In this document: positions 12,985-24,328 of the stretch, piece after piece
Numbering within the stretch: position 1 is the stretch's first letter
Layout of the letters: each line of letters opens with the position of its first letter
Origin: Entomortierella parvispora
Taxonomy: Eukaryota > Mortierellomycota > Mortierellomycetes > Mortierellales > Mortierellaceae
Direction of reading: 5' to 3'
Length of the DNA stretch: 64,000 nt
NCBI GenBank assembly: GCA_963573315.1
Contig: OY752140.1
Coordinates: 4,154,001-4,218,000, forward strand
Program-made: the position numbers and the translations under genes
Notes under the pieces: model-generated
Databases searched by the model: none
Seen by the model: the letters and a program-made list of their open reading frames with translations, nothing else
What the model was told of the DNA's origin: nothing

Positions 12985-14130
12985 TTAGCGGTGTGCGGTG
13001 AGAGTGCTCGACATGGGCTGGACCAAATTGCCCGAAAAGAATTCAGTCATCTGTTGTGAAGGCACCAAGCCCTCAACTTTGGACCGGTTCACGTTCTTGA
13101 TAGCGTTGCCTCCGACCAAGGGGACACCCGAGTATGACTTTTGGAGGTACCAGAGCAGACGCAGCTTGTGGGCTCGACGCGGGTTCAAAAAGTTCAAGTG
13201 GCATTCAAACGACACGGGCTCAATCCACCGCTCGCCATCAATCTTCTTTCCCTTTCGCGTAAACGAGGACACCTTGTAGATGAAGGCCCAGGGACATCCC
13301 TTGTCGGATCCCAAGAGTGTGCGTGTGCCGGGCTTGAGGATCGACATGGGCGCCTCCTTGTCCAGATAGTCGTACTTGTCAACATCGCCCACGGAAATGA
13401 TGCGGATCGCGGGCTTGGTGATGCCAAACGTCTTGCTATAGACCTGTCCGCGGGTCTCGGGCCGAGATGTGGGCTTGGGCAACCAGCGGATGCGATTTGT
13501 GGCCTCGTCAAACGAATCAAACATGAAGATGGGCCGGAACGACCGATGGCCCTCCTGGTCCATCCAGAGGACGACATGGCTCATCGTGAACTTGTCCAGC
13601 AGAGCTCGCGTCGTGAGCTGGCGCCAGCGTTCAGAGAGTGTGTGCAAGTCAAAGAGCTCCAATACGGTCAGGGTCTCGAGAATCAGGGCAACGACATCGT
13701 TGGGTAGGTTCTCCATCTCTGCGGTGGACGGGATGTTGACGGGCACTCGTCCTATGGCTGTGGGAGTACGTCGTCCGTTGGGAGTGGCTGCGCTGTTGGT
13801 CACGGTGCCGTTGCGGGGAGGACTGGAGCTGAGAGTGGCCTCGCCGTTGTTGGCAGCAGTGGCGGCGGCGTGGGAGCCGAGGATGTCGGCGAGATCGTAG
13901 GTGGGGGGGAGGGCATTGGGGCCACGCTCCGAGTCGACGGATCCCAGGGAGATGTTATCGTCATCATCATCATCGCCAGACCCCGAGTCCGATACGAGCG
14001 GTTGGTGGTGGTCACCAAGGTCGATAAGCTGGCCCTCGACGACAGAGGTGGAATGGCTATGGCCGTTGGAGCGGGAGACAGAGTGCGAGGAGCTGTTTGT
14101 CGAGTTTGGGTTGCTGTGGCTGTCAAACAT
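12985..14130 (-). CDS. F-box-like protein with long acidic/Ser-rich N-terminus
   Basis: A single-exon gene of 381 residues beginning MFDSHSNPNS. The first ~140 residues are disordered, rich in Ser, Asn and His, with a run of six Asp in DSGSGDDDDDDN. Around residues 140-185, MENLPNDVVALILETLTVLE followed by a Leu/Trp pattern (HTLSERWRQL) resembles an F-box, the Skp1-binding motif of SCF ubiquitin ligases. The remaining ~200 residues contain basic and aromatic segments (WLPKPTSRPETRG, CPWAFIYKVSSF) and end before a plain stop. I do not recognise the C-terminal domain. A longer frame reading into the upstream CT-rich tract (to 14511) is low-complexity and was rejected as the start. F-box assignment is by pattern only. 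Confidence 0.7.
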   Translation of the reverse strand: MFDSHSNPNSTNSSSHSVSRSNGHSHSTSVVEGQLIDLGDHHQPLVSDSGSGDDDDDDNISLGSVDSERGPNALPPTYDLADILGSHAAATAANNGEATLSSSPPRNGTVTNSAATPNGRRTPTAIGRVPVNIPSTAEMENLPNDVVALILETLTVLELFDLHTLSERWRQLTTRALLDKFTMSHVVLWMDQEGHRSFRPIFMFDSFDEATNRIRWLPKPTSRPETRGQVYSKTFGITKPAIRIISVGDVDKYDYLDKEAPMSILKPGTRTLLGSDKGCPWAFIYKVSSFTRKGKKIDGERWIEPVSFECHLNFLNPRRAHKLRLLWYLQKSYSGVPLVGGNAIKNVNRSKVEGLVPSQQMTEFFSGNLVQPMSSTLTAHR

Positions 14131-16508
14131 GGTGAGGAGGAGGAGGGAAGAAGAGAGCGGGCTGTGGCGGCGAGAAGGAGGGGAGAGAAGGAATGGAAGA
14201 AGAGAAGAGAGAGAAGAGAGAGAAGAGAGAATGAGTGTTAATGCAGGGAAAGAAGGATGGGCAGAAAACGGCCAAAGGGGAGAACGAGCGAGAGAGAGAG
14301 AGAGAGAGAGAGAAGAGAGAAAGAGAAAAAGGAAGAAAGAAAGGGTCCTTTCCTTCCCTGTTGCCCTGTCTGGCAAGGACAAGGAAGAGGACAAGGAAGA
14401 AGAAGGAGCCCACTCAAACGAGAAAGTGAGAGGTGCATCCTTCGAGATGGATGCATGCATGCTGGTGGGATGGAGGAGATGAGATGGACTCCTCTGCTCT
14501 GCTCTGTTCACTCTGTCTGTCTGTTCTCCTCTCTCTCTCTCTCTTTTGCATCCATTGTTCTCTCTCTGGCACTACTTTCTTACTCTCTCTTCTCTCTTGC
14601 TCCCCCTTCACTTCCGCTCGTCTGCACGTCATTCATGGTCAATGAATCCTCCCCCTTCTGTTTGAACTAGTGAATCGAGACGATCGATCGTCGTTCCTCT
14701 TCTCCTTTTTTATCCTTGCGATCTGTCTGTCTGTCTGTCTGCTCTCTGTGTGCATGTGTGTGTGTATATCCATCATCTCCCCACATCCGACTAAGGTTCC
14801 GCGTCCTTTGTCATCCTCCGCGACTGATAGTAGCACAGGTTAGACAGGCCATGAAGGCGCAATTATCAGTTTCATCATCATGACTTGTACCTGAAAGGGA
14901 GTGCGTGTGTGTGTGTGAGAGAGAGAGACAGTCGAGACAGTCAAGCAAGAGAGGACCGCGAACAAGTCGACACAGGTGGGGTGGGGTGATATAAAGATAT
15001 GAGGATTCAACAAGGGAGGAAGGAAAGGAAGGATGCAGGTCCACTAGATGGAATGAAGGAGCAAAGGGAAAAAAAAAAGAGAAAGGAAAGAAAGGAAAAA
15101 GAGAGATCCATCCCAGATAACAGACAGACAGACCTGAAGGAATTAAAAAAGAGCGGCAACAACCTGCCCATGGATGCGATTGGGGCATCGCGGATGGCGG
15201 AAGGACGGTCCGTGTGGCAACCGGATGATGATTGCGACTTTGCTGCACTCGCCCTTTGGTTTCTCCCTTGTTCTCCAAGGACGGCCGTTTCTCTCTCTCT
15301 CCTCTCTCCTTCCGGACCTTTTCCTTCTCCTAGCCTAGCCCGTTCTTGCCTTGCTGGCATCGTCGACCCTCTTCTCTCCAGTAGCACCCCTTCCTCTTTT
15401 TCTCCTATCTCTCTATACATACTTTCTCCTCTTCATTTTCAGCCTCAGCTATGGAGTACATGTGCCTCAAGGATCCTCGTAGCCTATGAGAAAGCGTATC
15501 CCCCCCGGACGCACTGCAAATCCAGGGTACCCTGGAAGCGCTCATTAGGCAAAAAGATACCCAATTTGCGCCTCCTCGCAGCCTCTCGCGGCCTTTCCGC
15601 TGTGGCCGGGATGACTTCCGAAATCTTAATGGCCACAAACACAGATTGCGAGTAGCCTCTTCCTTACTTTCCTTCCCTTCCACCCCGCTGGTCACTTGGG
15701 TAATGATGAACAGAGGGCAGTGTCTGCGCTCTCTGCCTTCTACCCCCTTGCTCGAACGATGGACTGGAACGCGTCTTTGTGCCCTTTTGTCCTTGGTCCC
15801 ACCCAACTTCCTGTTGATTCTTTCATCCCGCCGCGTTTCTTTTTATATTTCGTGCGACATGCCGTGTGCTGCTGAAAGACCATGACGCCCAAAAAAAAAA
15901 AGAGAGAGAACTATCGAACCAGGGCTTGGACCTTGCCATTCTTTGTCGCAGGATTTTTCCCAGGACGATTTCCGTTGTTCAACATAGCGCGTGCTCGTGT
16001 CTCCAAACCCAGGGGATGGCCCATGGTCAACCAGAACTGACACATCGGAAAAACTGCACCTGTCTCCTCCACAACCAACCAGCCTATCCCGCTCAACAAG
16101 AGACAGAGAGAAAGAGAGACAAAAAAAAAATGTCCGCATCCACGCGACATTCTTCCAAAAGGGACGAGGGTTGTTTACACAACGATCGAAGGGTAATCAT
16201 CCCCTTCCTCAATCAAGGTCACAGGTCATTGTCGTACAGGACAGGGAAAGTGAGCACTGTCCGTTGGGTCAGCGAGGAGAAAAGCAGGATGGTGGCGCGA
16301 TTTCGGATGATGGAATTAACATCCTTTCTGTCCACTTTTTCCTTCTCGCAACATCTCCCATCCGAGGCCAACATCCGTTGCTCTGTCTTTGGTTTTGTTT
16401 TTGCTATTTTATTGTCGATTCAAAAAAAAAAGAAAACGACTTTTTTTTTTCTTCCTGCTTTCTCACTCTCGGGTTTCCCAAGAACAGGTGTGTCCACTCT
16501 TTTTTCCT
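14131..16508. other. 2.4-kb gene-free stretch rich in microsatellites
   Basis: No exon is supported on either strand. It contains GA runs (about 14287-14312), CT and CTGT tracts (14510-14545, 14718-14740), a GT/GA tract near 14900-14930, and A or T homopolymers near 15069, 15890, 16122 and 16420-16450. The left part probably serves as promoter and 5' leader of the F-box-like gene; the right part is downstream of the monooxygenase. Confidence 0.5.
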
Positions 16509-17974
16509 TCATGGGTGATGTGGTTGAAATAGCCGAAGACACAACCCAGAGAGCGATCTTGGCCTCGTCGACAGCACCTGAGTCTTTGCCTTGAATTCTC
16601 CTCGGTCCTCCACAAAGGGCAAGAACGTACATTGTGGCCGTACATGCAACATCTTGTCCAAGATAGTTTGTTGCACCTTGCTGGGCAAGATGTTCAAAAA
16701 CATACTCCGGACCATAGACTCTGTCCATTTATGACCTCCACTGAGTCGACCCATATGTCGGCTTCCTTGCACTGCTGCCTTGCCATGAGCAACCCGTTCT
16801 TGATAATACGATTCAAAGGTAGTTTGGAGAGAAGAGGAAGAGAGGGATGGGAGTTCGTAGAGGACATTGGCGAGACTGACGGCATCGAGCATGGCTTGTG
16901 CTGCGCCCTAATTTCGAAAGAATAGAACAATCAGTGTCAACTATGCTGTTTGAACGCGCGTGCTTTTCCTACATGTTCACGCAGGTGACCATTCTTTTTT
17001 GTTACCTGTCTGCATTCGACATGAAAAGGAATGAATCTTTTGGTCAGTCTGGATCCTTGTCGTTGTTTTGGGTCAATCAATTGCAATCGAAAACACAAGA
17101 GGATCTGATCTTACCCAGCGTGTGGAACGACCTGTATGGTCCACAAGGTACATTTGGATGAAGCATTCAAACAGCAAGGAATAAAAATGGTGATCAGTTT
17201 ATGGAGACACCAGACGAGGATGGTGTTTCGCCCGGGTAAAACAAACACCAGCTCAAAACGCGAAATAAAAAAGGTTCTTCCGTGACAGGGTCTTCCGTGT
17301 TGTTTTGTTTTTTTTTGTTACCTTATGACAGGCTAAGATTGCACAAAAAAACAAGAGTGAGGCACGGTCAATTTCTTGGGCCGGATGAACTATTCTTTTC
17401 CTCCGTGGAATCTTTTTCCCAAATCATGCAGATTGCTTGCGTCAACGAGTCCTTACCATCACCAATGAGAACTGTCCGGCCATGATACCATGTTGTGAAA
17501 AACTATTGCAAGAGAACACGGAGATTTGGTTAAAACAAACATGTTTTGCTCTCGTGCCGTCAATTGAAGAGAGTACGATAAAGTTCCTCATCTGTGCTTC
17601 TTCTCAATTGAGTATAGTGTCCTTTCCATGTTCTTGTATAATACCTTCTCTTCCAATAGGACTTTGGATATCCGTTCCCGAGGTGTCTGGTCAATCAAAT
17701 CCGACAATGTCCCTCCATACGGGCAATCAAAGTTTCGACACGCGTCCACCATCTCCTCGACTTGGGCTGGACCCCAATCGGAGGATCGAATATGTTGCTC
17801 CTGACGGATCTGTGTTGTGGGCAAGTTGTATGTTACACGCCATGCCACCCTGTTGTTTGAAAGGGGAATCAGCCACCACTACTTGGGTTGAACAATAAAA
17901 AAACGTTTGTTAAAAATCACGCGCACTCTTTTTTTTTTCTAGGTTTTTTCGCGTGCAGACGCGTCAATTGAACG

Positions 17975-18005
<31 letters not shown>

Positions 18006-19437
18006 ATGCTTACCGAGTAGGGTTTGTCCTTGCCAATGACCACCAGCATCTCACATGTACTCTTGGTCAAGTCTGGGAAATAGATTGGGTCGATTGGATT
18101 TGTAATCCCTATTTACGCCACAATGACAACAACCAACCAAAAAAGAAAAAGAAAAAAGGGTCGCGCGTCAATTAAACTACACAGAACCATGACGGTGGAT
18201 CGATGGATGTGAGCCCCAAACGTCTTGAGCAAACTGCATCCTCCAAAATTGATCTGGGCTGTGAGAGCTTCTTCCAATGGCCTTCTCCCAATTCTTTTTT
18301 TGCTTACCAACCAAGCAATGATGATCAAATGCCAGAGGGGCCATATCAGCTTTTGGTAGCAAGTTTTTCATCCTCAGCTCCCGATAAAGACATCTCCGCA
18401 CGCAAGAATAAGCACCGTCGGCCTAGATCCAATGAATGAATGAAAGAAAACGTCATGGGTAAGCACAATTGAAGAAAAAAAGAACACCTTCGAAGAACGG
18501 TATAAAGAGAGAATACTTGCGCCGACCAAGATTGAAGATTGGAACGAGGATCCGTCTGAACAACGGACCAAGACCCCGTCCTTTGATTCTTCAAGATCAC
18601 AGACATGTTTCCCGGTAATGATGTTTTCACGCGGGATCCGAGATAAAAGGAGGCGGTACAATGACGGTCGATCCATGATCCTGTGTAGTCAGCCATTCCA
18701 TATTTGTGGTTGAAAAAAGTGTTTTTTTCCCCGGCAAGTTCAGATGTTTTCCACGGCCAAGAGGATGGGATAGGATGGGCGTGAAGGAGGGTAACAAAAA
18801 AAAAAGATTTTTGGTCAGATCTGATCAGTTGGTAAGAGTCCACAGCTGAAAGCTCGCATGCTCTATTTTTTTGAGGCATTTTCAAGGGAGGTTTTTTTCT
18901 TTTCTTCTTTCTTCTCATCTCTTTGTGATCGCTTCTAGGCACTTGCCTGTTGTGATATCCATATCTACTTGCAGATCGGAAAGCAGGGGTAAAAGGAGAA
19001 AAAGAACAATCTTCCAATGTCAGCCTTCATCGTTCAGTTGACCAAAAAAAAAAACACCTCAAAAAAAAAAAAAAAAAAACGATCGTCCTCCAGCGATCGA
19101 GAAAGTGAGCTTACCGCACAGAGTCCGAGCTTAGATCCAGGGCGCCAATCTTGTTCATGTTGTGCTCTTTCAAAAAAGTCATGGAACTGATGGGTTTCGA
19201 GATGGCTTCTAGTTCAGGCATCAGACCCAATTGCTCCATCAGCGGTTGGATAGTCTGATTCAAGCTGATGCTGCTGCCCAAGGGGATCAGCTCGCCAGGG
19301 TGCTTCTCCAAGATCCGGAATGGGATCCCAGCTTGATCCAAAAGGATCCCTAGAGTTAATCCACCGAGGCCAGCGCCGACAATGATGACTTGGAGATGTG
19401 AACTAGGGTTGGTGGTGTGATGTGAGAGTCCAGACAT
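16509..19437 (-). CDS. FAD-dependent monooxygenase with four microexons
   Basis: This is a flavoprotein of the PHBH-like FAD-binding monooxygenase family, substrate unknown. Eleven exons give 473 residues: 19437-19115, 18964-18947 (18 bases), 18680-18521, 18422-18308, 18108-18014, 17878-17645, 17502-17457, 17332-17322 (11 bases), 17131-17115 (17 bases), 17009-17006 (4 bases) and 16907-16509. Every junction keeps phase and restores family motifs. These are the Rossmann GAGLGG (21-26), YGYHNR then RPSLYRLLLSRIP, ADGAYS (168-173), the FAD-ribityl motif GDACHK (329-334) and AGQGA (339-343). The exon carrying CHK is 11 bases and the one supplying the glutamine of AGQGA is 4 bases. Introns 2 and 3 begin with GC (GCAAGT) instead of GT. 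Introns hold long A/T tracts, including 28 A at 17975-18002. The C-terminal ~20 residues are the least certain part, since another small intron there cannot be excluded. Confidence 0.85.
17975..18002. repeat. Intronic A28 homopolymer
   Basis: A run of 28 adenines on the plus strand lies inside intron 5 of the monooxygenase, so the transcript reads it as a U-tract upstream of the acceptor at 17879-17880. Confidence 0.95.
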
Positions 19438-21133
19438 ATTGTGATATTGTAGGCAAGAGTCGCTTGGTTGCTGTCGGGTCTGCTTGATGGATGATGAAGA
19501 AAAGAGTGACAGGAAGAAATTTGAAAGTAGAGCTGAGAGAGTGTGTGTTTGTAGAGTGGAGAGAGGGTGAGGGTGAGAAAGAACTCTGGGTGACGGCGTC
19601 GGTGCTGGTAATGAACAAGTAGAGGTTGGTTATCGAGAAAGGGTGAAAAAAATGATGGCCGAGTGGTCGTTAATCTTCTTTGTGTTTCTCTTCGTCCCGT
19701 CCTACTCCCTCTCCCTCTCCCTTTTATACGAAAAGTCCAAAGACCCATGTGGATAACAATGGGAGTCGCGGGCCACATGTATGGTACATGTACCGTCCAG
19801 CTTGTAGCGAACAAACGTGAAGGGAATTCAAGGCATGTGCGGGGACTCTGTACTGTAAAGTGTAAAGACTTTTTTTGATAACTGAAATGGCGGGCCATCC
19901 TGCATCTTTTTTTTTTTTTGCTCTCATGTTCAGGGTACATGTAAGGTCAGATGTAAGGGCCGTGGTTTGCAGGCAAAATCAATGGGCGCACCCGCTTGGG
20001 ACGGACTTCATTCTTGGTAGACAAAGCCCTGCGCGCGATAAGAAAGTGCTCTCTCTTCTTTTTTTTTTTTATTGTGTGTCTGTTCTCACCATCGTTCTCA
20101 AACCTGGCTCGCCCGCCGTCTTTAAATTCCGGTGAACATCGTGTTGGGAAGTTTTTTTTTTGTTCCGAGACGAAGATGAGAAAAAGGTTATGAATGGCGT
20201 TGCCAATCAATTGACTTTATTCCTTCAATACTGTATTCTCCAACGGTCTTGTCGAAAACCCAAAACATGGTCGTGCGATTTTCTTCTTCTTCTTGTTCTT
20301 CTTTCCATTCCTGATCAAGGAGTCAGGGGCACGCTTTTTGGTTGCACAATCATTCAGAGGAAAAGAAATAACAAGAGTGGGCGCGTGGGCGTAGCAACAC
20401 ACCTTCCCACTTTACTCCCAGTCCCTTTCCCAATCGGGAGCTGTGCATGTGCATTGATCAATTATCCCCTCCCAAGAACTCGTGTCACCGTTCTCTTTGC
20501 TTTGGCTCAATGTCGGCATTTACGACTGCCGATTCGCGATATGAAATGCAACTGCAACCCATGCACAAAGGGCGGACATTACGCAACGTTACAGTAACGT
20601 TCAATTCACGCCCCAGCCAACTCCTTTTCCCCCCTACCCCCCGTTCTCTCCTTTCTCTCCGCTCATCGGTGTCATGTCCTCCGTGCCTGGGCCATCTTGC
20701 ATTTCGCGCGTTTGCTGTATCCGTGTCTCTTTGGTGTCAGTGCAAAACAAGGACTTGGCCTGCATCCGGGAGTGGCAAGCTGTTGCATGAATCGTAACTG
20801 CGGCGCGCGTCTGGTTGCGATGGACGCCCAGAGCCCCACAGTTCCAGAGAGAAACCCTTTTACCAAATCCATTGCCCCTTGCAGTGATGATGGACAATTG
20901 CAATGTTGCAATGACAGAACCTTGATGTTGGAGCGGCTTCCCCAAAGGAGACAGTGGAAGAAGTGCCGCGAGAAAAAGCGAAACAAAAAAACAGACACTG
21001 GAGGCGAAAGTGTTATGAAAGAAGGTGTACCTTGTGGGGGCCATTAGGGTACTTTCCTAGAGATAATTCTACCAGAGCCCCCCCCCCCCCCAGTTTCATT
21101 CCCGTTTTCTTAGTTCAGGAGAAGATCGATTTA
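19438..21133. other. Intergenic region between monooxygenase and AAR2
   Basis: About 1.7 kb with no supportable exon. It includes the monooxygenase promoter on the left (C/T-rich sense strand with AG repeats), several T tracts, and a C14 run at about 21078-21091 close to the AAR2 3' end. Confidence 0.45.
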
Positions 21134-22742
21134 TTACATTTCTACAATAACAGGCGCGTACTCGCCTTCTTCTTCATAGTCATCATCATCATCGTCGCTG
21201 ACCATTGGCACGTCGTCCGAGATCTCGACGACCTTGTGAGAGGTCTTGAAATCTCCCGGGATCTTCCACTCAAAGGATTCAAGCACAGCCTGCTGCAGGG
21301 CTCGCATTGGCTTTCGGAGCTCTGTGCAGTGTCCTCGCTTCAATCCCGATTGAACGGTCCGACCTAGGCCCTTGAGCGCCATCTCCAGAAAGTTGGCTGT
21401 CATGTCATCCTCATCAGGTGAGGCAAAGAGCAGGTCCATAAAGAAGCTGGACGGGATAGAAGTGAGCTGGTGGTGCAAGGTTTGAAGAAACTCCGAGTAC
21501 AAGCGAGAGTAATTAGGTGATGATACCGCCTCGGTAGCTTGGCAGACCAAGATGGTCATGGACTTCCACTGCCGAAAAGCCCCTAAATGATAACTCAGCA
21601 GCATGGTGACAAACGCTGCCTGGTATTCTCCCAAAAAAGATGAGACATCTAAGTAACACATAGACGTGGAGCAATTGAGATTAGAAACGTTAAACGGCAA
21701 ACATTTCTCACACTGCAGCAGTTGCAGCAGTTCCTGTGTATTACCTGACATGTACACGGTTGTAAACAGGTTGTTCAAAAGCCAGCTCTTGTCCAAGCTG
21801 TACCGCGTCACTTCTTCTCCAACGGCGCCCTTCCTGAACGAGGACCGGAGGTTGATAGGTGTGAACTTTACAATCGTGGTGTTTGTTTTTGCATCAAATG
21901 TGGTGCTCGAGGTTTCACCAACAGGGGTTTCTGAAGTGGTCTCGGTTTCCATTGAGCCTTCCTCTATGTCCTCGTCTTCTTCAATCGTAGTCATCGTCCT
22001 TGTGTTCTGGGACGGGATCGGGTTCTTGGAGCGCTCTTCTGCATCCGCCTTTTCCTTATCCTCTTTTTGCTGTCGATCAATAATCTTTGTTGCCCTAGAG
22101 AGTTCGTCCTGGAGTTGGTCGTCGTGCGAGTCCACAAAACCTCCGGAAACGAAAATTGATTCCAGTGTTGGTTTCTTGATGTGATTGGCGAGCTTGAGCC
22201 AGGCTGGGTAAGTTGAGGTTGGTGGCAAAAGTGGATAGGCGCCCAGGAACGGGTCAAATTCTTGGATGCCTGCATTTAGAGCAAAAAATCTGCTGTTAGC
22301 ATTTTGATGCAGCCAATGGTCCCCTGTCAAATCATATATGCTCACCTGCTTTGTAACGCGCAATCTGCTCCTGATCTTGCTCCAGTTCCATTTCTTCGTT
22401 GTAGGCATTCCATTTCATCACCAGGACTTCGCCACTCTCAAACTGGTGCCAAAACCCAATGCGGACTTCACCCCCGGATGTACAAGCTTCCGCGACCTCG
22501 ACTGTACCGTTCTCACTTCCAGGGGTATCATGATCCGGTTGTTGTTCCGTGACCTTTTTGGTGTTGTGGAGTGAGTAATAGACAAAGTGGGGTCCTGGGG
22601 GGATAATCTTGATGCCCTTGAAGCGTGGTCCCGTGTTCCAGCAATTGACGTCGATGCCAAACTCGAGCTGGTTCTGAGGTGCATCAAGCACAAGCAGAAT
22701 GGCGCCAGCCTTGAAGAGCTGTTTCATTGTCTCGTTGTCCAT
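21134..22742 (-). CDS. aar2: AAR2, U5 snRNP assembly factor
   Basis: AAR2 binds Prp8 during cytoplasmic-to-nuclear maturation of the U5 snRNP and so supports splicing, relevant in a genome this intron-rich. Two exons (22742-22346, 22269-21134; the junction splits a Gly codon) give 510 residues. The N-terminus MDNETMKQLFKAGAILLVLD, then FGIDVNCWNTGPRFKGIKIIPPGPHFVYYS, is the family hallmark. The C-terminal helical domain shows LGEYQAAFVTMLLSYHLGAFRQWKSM. Compared with human AAR2 (about 384 residues) it is longer because of a Glu/Thr/Ser-rich insert around residues 170-245 and an acidic tail ending VSDDDDDDYEEEGEYAP. The start is set by the family N-terminus; the open frame continues upstream without homology. 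It shares a 308-base divergent promoter with the methyltransferase gene. Confidence 0.9.
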
Positions 22743-23050
22743 GTCTGCTACCTTCTTGATTTCCAGTTCCGCTTTTAAATGTCCTTTGCTTGCTTCTTGC
22801 TGAGCAATGAGATTCCTGCCCTTGAAGAGATGGATGATTGGCGAGTGGGGCGTGGAGTATGGAGAATGGAGCATGCATGCACGCAGAAGCAGAAAACTAC
22901 ATCGCCACCAACTTTGGCGCACGTGTACTCGAGGTAGAGCCAGTCACAAATATAAACAGATCTTTTTTCTTTTTCTTTCTGCTTTTGCCTGTTGTTTCTC
23001 ACCCACTCTTCACTCACTTTCGTCAGATACCTTCTCGTGGAACGTCGGCC
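22743..23050. promoter_or_regulatory. Divergent promoter of AAR2 and methyltransferase, with CACGTG
   Basis: A 308-base gap separates two opposite start codons, so both promoters lie here. A palindromic CACGTG E-box is at 22920-22925, near the middle. The same hexamer occurs in two other divergent gaps of this window. Confidence 0.45.
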
Positions 23051-24328
23051 ATGTATTATTATATCCGCTTGCTCAAGAACACGCCCCTCGAGGCTGTGAT
23101 CCAAGAGCCTTTCAAGATGGTCTTCACCATCACCACAGATCTCACTGAAAAGTTTTACGACAAACCTTGCAGACTCCGATGTCAAACGGTGGTCAGGACT
23201 CCTTCAACCCTGCCTGGAGCCTCCGAGGACGAAACGGTCATGACCATCATGCCCCAGGGACTCTCGCAAGGATTCTCATTGGAATTCGACCCCAAGATTG
23301 GTTATTGCTCCGTCGACATTCGTCTGGCACCTTGTATGACCGTCTATGAAGAATGTCAGTTGGTCCTCAGTCTCGACCCTGCCCCTTATACCGTCCACGG
23401 ATCCAAGACGTTGATTGAGCCTCCAGAGTATGAGATCTTGCCCGCTTGGTCCTTGCCCATCCATATCAAACCCGCACCATTGAACTTCTCAAAAAAGACC
23501 AAGCATCGCAAGGTGAACCGGAAATATTTGGTGGATACGCGTCAGGATCTGGTCGAGCGCTATTTCAAGTTGCCAGCACATCTCAGCGGAGGTCATGGAC
23601 GTGGAAGGTCATTGCTGGTCCGCGAAGATGCAAATGAGGGTTTTATGGCACGTCATATCTGGGACTCTGGAGTGTTTATGACGAAATATTTAATGCTCCC
23701 CGATTCTTGGCTGAGCAAATACATGGCAGAGACCTCACCAAAGAAAGAATCAGCAGGAGAACAACAACAGCAAGTACAGGATCAAAAAAAGCAGGAAAGC
23801 ACATCATTAGAGTCTTCTATGGCGACTCTTTCAACCTCTGAAGGATCCTCAGACGAGAAGAAGACCTCTATACCCGTTAAAAAGCAAAGGGTCTGCTTGG
23901 AACTGGGAGCCGGAACAGGATTGGTCGGTATTGCTTGTGCAGTGGCCTTCCCTGAACTGTCGGTGTTGTCAACAGATCTGGATGAGGCTTTGGCGTTGAT
24001 GCAGCAGAACGTGGACTCCAACCAGGCCTTGTTGCCCCATCATAACATGAAGGTCGGATTCTTGGACTGGGCCGAGAAGGATCGCAAGGTGGAGCCTGTC
24101 GAGATCTTGCTGTTGGCGGATGTGGTCTACAACGACTTGTCGCACGATTGGTTGCTCCAGACTGTGTTGGATTACAGTGATGAAAAGACAAAGGTGTTGC
24201 TGGGATACAAGTTCCGTCATGACTCTGAACAGCAGTTCTTTGTCAAGGCCAAGGAGTTTTTCAACATTGAGATTGTCCATGAGCAGGATGCGATGCAACT
24301 CTTTGTCTTGACTCGCAAGCAGAAATAG
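23051..24328 (+). CDS. METTL21-type protein methyltransferase with N-terminal extension
   Basis: An intronless gene for 425 residues. The C-terminal half is a class I SAM-dependent methyltransferase of the Methyltransf_16 (METTL21) group, which usually methylates lysines of chaperones or translation factors. It shows IWDSGVFMTKYL (203-214), motif I LELGAGTGLVGIACA (283-297), the acidic loop STDLDEAL, DW at 339-340, and the D-x-x-Y motif DVVYND (357-362). Residues 1-200 form an extra domain starting MYYYIRLLKNTPLEAVIQEP that I do not recognise. A Gln/Ser/Lys-rich linker (225-280) splits the catalytic domain between the WDSG element and motif I. The open frame extends upstream, but the ATG at 23051 is the first giving a plausible globular start. 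The substrate cannot be told from sequence. Confidence 0.8.
   Translation: MYYYIRLLKNTPLEAVIQEPFKMVFTITTDLTEKFYDKPCRLRCQTVVRTPSTLPGASEDETVMTIMPQGLSQGFSLEFDPKIGYCSVDIRLAPCMTVYEECQLVLSLDPAPYTVHGSKTLIEPPEYEILPAWSLPIHIKPAPLNFSKKTKHRKVNRKYLVDTRQDLVERYFKLPAHLSGGHGRGRSLLVREDANEGFMARHIWDSGVFMTKYLMLPDSWLSKYMAETSPKKESAGEQQQQVQDQKKQESTSLESSMATLSTSEGSSDEKKTSIPVKKQRVCLELGAGTGLVGIACAVAFPELSVLSTDLDEALALMQQNVDSNQALLPHHNMKVGFLDWAEKDRKVEPVEILLLADVVYNDLSHDWLLQTVLDYSDEKTKVLLGYKFRHDSEQQFFVKAKEFFNIEIVHEQDAMQLFVLTRKQK

Noticed and set aside
12985-14511. Longer 508-residue form of the F-box-like protein
   Set aside because: The extra 127 residues are a Ser/Leu translation of a CT microsatellite upstream of the natural MFDSH start.
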